Of a stretch of DNA of 16,870 bases, positions 15,532 through 16,870 are shown piece after piece. The stretch is from Candidatus Pacearchaeota archaeon. GTDB lineage: Archaea > Nanobdellota > Nanobdellia > Pacearchaeales > GW2011-AR1. The notes beneath the pieces were generated by a model that saw nothing but the letters and a program-made list of their open reading frames with translations, was not told the origin of the DNA and searched no databases. The DNA lies in contig NZDU01000010.1 of the NCBI GenBank assembly GCA_002688875.1, positions 3,787 through 20,656 on the forward strand. The letters are read 5' to 3'. Positions within the stretch are counted from its first letter, which is position 1, and each line of letters starts with the position of its first letter. The position numbers were made by a program, and so were the translations under genes.

Positions 15532-16434
15532 ATGGTAATAGACAGAATAAACGAAATGAAAAGCCAAGGCTTACCAACCGGACAAATTGTGCAAAACCTA
15601 AAACAAGAAGGCATCACACCAAAAGAAATTAACGAAGCATTAGGCCAATCACAAGTTCCTAATTCTCAACAAAATACACAACAACAAAACCCAGCACAAC
15701 CAAACCCTACAAACCAACCAACAGATCCAACAGCCCAAATGCAACAATCCCAACTCTCAGTATCACAACAACCAACCCAAGAACAACCCCCAATGTACCA
15801 ATCCCCAACTCAACAACCATCCAATCAAATGCAACAACAACCCACAAACCCCTCAACACAAATGCAACAATCTCTTCCTATCCAACCCAACGAAAACATA
15901 ATGCCCCAATCTACTGAATACCAAGGACAACCTCTCTCCCCATCCAACCAACCCGCAGACCCTTACTACCAAGACTACCAACAAGGATACGACGAATACC
16001 CTGAATACGCCCCACAACAAAGCATGGACGTAGAAACAATAAACGATCTAGCAACACAAATCATAGAAGACAAAATACAAGACCTAAGAGACAACATAAC
16101 CGGCTTCACAAAATTCAGAAAACAAATCGAAGATCAAACCATCGAAATGGAAAAACGACTAACCCAAATAGAACTAACAATGAGCGACCTACAAATGGCC
16201 ATAATAAAAAAAGTCGGAGAATACGGAGAAAACATAAACAACATCTCAAACGAACTAAAAGCAACCCAAGATTCATTCTCAAAACTAGCAAATCCCCTAA
16301 TGGATAAAAGAAACTTAGAAAGTTCAAATTCAAAAGAAAAAACAACCCAATCAAAACCTTCCAACCCTACAAACAAATCCCAACCCAAATCTAAATCAAA
16401 AAAATCAACTAGTTTCGAAGATTATCTAAGATAA
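15532..16434 (+). CDS. Gln/Pro-rich linker protein with terminal coiled coil
   Basis: The 300-residue protein has three parts. Residues 1-40 are a short helical module with a GLPTGQIVQNLKQEGITPKE segment, a pattern I associate with DPANN pilus-neighbourhood proteins and which resembles small helix-turn-helix or UBA-like folds. Residues about 42-165 are a low-complexity linker of Gln, Pro, Asn, Ser and Thr. Residues about 170-265 form a long coiled coil (VETINDLATQIIEDKIQDLRD, EKRLTQIELTMSDLQMAIIKK), followed by a Lys/Ser-rich tail. There is no signal peptide or membrane segment. The gene follows the small coiled-coil gene in the same direction and lies opposite the pilus ATPase. The function is unknown; a cytoplasmic tether or adaptor would fit its shape. 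Confidence 0.8.
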   Translation: MVIDRINEMKSQGLPTGQIVQNLKQEGITPKEINEALGQSQVPNSQQNTQQQNPAQPNPTNQPTDPTAQMQQSQLSVSQQPTQEQPPMYQSPTQQPSNQMQQQPTNPSTQMQQSLPIQPNENIMPQSTEYQGQPLSPSNQPADPYYQDYQQGYDEYPEYAPQQSMDVETINDLATQIIEDKIQDLRDNITGFTKFRKQIEDQTIEMEKRLTQIELTMSDLQMAIIKKVGEYGENINNISNELKATQDSFSKLANPLMDKRNLESSNSKEKTTQSKPSNPTNKSQPKSKSKKSTSFEDYLR

Positions 16435-16460
16435 ATAAAAATCTAAAACAACTAAACAAT
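16435..16460 (-). terminator. Possible U-rich terminator of the small membrane protein gene
   Basis: On the minus strand, downstream of the TAG at 16471-16469, the sequence becomes T-rich (TTGTTTTAGATTTTTATTTA). Archaeal RNA polymerase often ends at oligo-T stretches without a hairpin. The short convergent gap makes this the natural stop site, but AT-rich background makes the call weak. Confidence 0.3.
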
Positions 16461-16468
16461 CAACAGAC

Positions 16469-16870
16469 CTATTTCTTCCCAACAATCCAAGCAACCAATC
16501 CCCCAATCCCCACCAACAACAACGTACCAACCCATCTCCCCTCACTAGCATACCTAATCTGCTGAACCAAACTAGTCCCACCAGAACCAGAGGCTATCAC
16601 CAAGTCGGGATGAAACACAGGATTAAAAACATAAATCGCAGATACCAAAAATATCGCAATCAAAACCCCCACAATAGCCCATCCAAAAAAAGGCTTAGCA
16701 ATCCAATCCAATTTCCCCCCAGCCAACCCCGCAATCAACAATATCAAAAACGTACAAACAAAAAGCACAATAAACCAAGGAATAATAGTCCTTATATAAA
16801 GATCAAGCGAAGAAAAACTCAAAAATATAATCGCCATAATCATACCAACAAACATATTAGTCCACCCCTC
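16469..16870 (-). CDS. Small multi-pass membrane protein, probably 5' partial
   Basis: From ATG 16855 the protein has 128 residues with four hydrophobic helices: about residues 3-18, 24-46, 56-78 and 108-125, with a polar loop (NPVFHPDLVIASGSGGTSL) between the third and fourth. The frame stays open upstream to the window edge (GAG GGG TGG ACT AAT before the ATG), so the real start may lie beyond the right edge and residues EGWTN may belong to it. I do not recognise the family. It converges on the coiled-coil gene with a 34-bp gap. Its position near a pilus-type ATPase is suggestive but no role can be stated. Confidence 0.7.
   Translation of the reverse strand, partial: EGWTNMFVGMIMAIIFLSFSSLDLYIRTIIPWFIVLFVCTFLILLIAGLAGGKLDWIAKPFFGWAIVGVLIAIFLVSAIYVFNPVFHPDLVIASGSGGTSLVQQIRYASEGRWVGTLLLVGIGGLVAWIVGKK

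Overview
The window looks like a piece of a very AT-rich archaeal genome, most likely a DPANN lineage of the Pacearchaeota/Woesearchaeota type. This placement is an inference. It rests on the AT-rich, A/I/K/N-biased coding, TATA-box promoters about 26 nt from start codons, little Shine-Dalgarno signal, an archaeal pilus-type secretion ATPase with a GTRSSGKTS P-loop, and small coiled-coil proteins of a kind I associate with these lineages. Coding density is about 95%. I see no rRNA, tRNA, CRISPR array or transposase.

Layout. Positions 1-4017 (-) hold most of a giant membrane-anchored surface protein that runs off the left edge: a basic cytoplasmic head, one membrane anchor, a long acidic stalk, a LamG-like domain and a parallel beta-helix. 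Divergent from it, 4202-7853 (+) carries three glycosyltransferases: a GT2 enzyme with a membrane tail and two paralogous GT4 enzymes. Facing these, 11092-7779 (-) is an operon for a Wzm-like ABC permease, a Wzt-like ATPase fused to a methyltransferase, and a PAPS-type sulfotransferase. The two operons converge and overlap by 75 bp. Divergent from the permease, 11166-12650 (+) encodes a multi-pass GT-C type glycosyltransferase. It meets a GspE/VirB11-family ATPase (14982-12667, -) tail to tail across an extreme C-tract (G-tract on the other strand). Two coiled-coil proteins (15075-16434, +) diverge from the ATPase, and a small four-segment membrane protein (-) runs off the right edge.

How it fits together. 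Positions 4202-12650 read as a cell-surface glycan cassette. GT2, GT4 and GT-C enzymes would build a lipid-linked glycan, the ATPase-methyltransferase fusion could cap it and power its export through the permease, and the sulfotransferase would decorate it. The neighbouring surface protein has about 44 N-glycosylation sequons in its outer 660 residues and could be an acceptor. The right part is a separate pilus/secretion-like module with no pilin or membrane platform gene in view.

The most unusual items are: (1) a 44-46 nt intergenic element present twice on the same strand, 10 kb apart, whose conservation is not that of a reading frame; (2) a near-perfect 21-nt duplication around one copy, as if a roughly 73-bp unit had been inserted or duplicated at a former ATGA stop/start overlap; (3) the Wzt ATPase-methyltransferase fusion; (4) the dense G-quadruplex-type tract between two convergent genes; (5) a repeated TTACACCAC motif, part of it a perfect 12-bp inverted repeat, around the surface-protein start.
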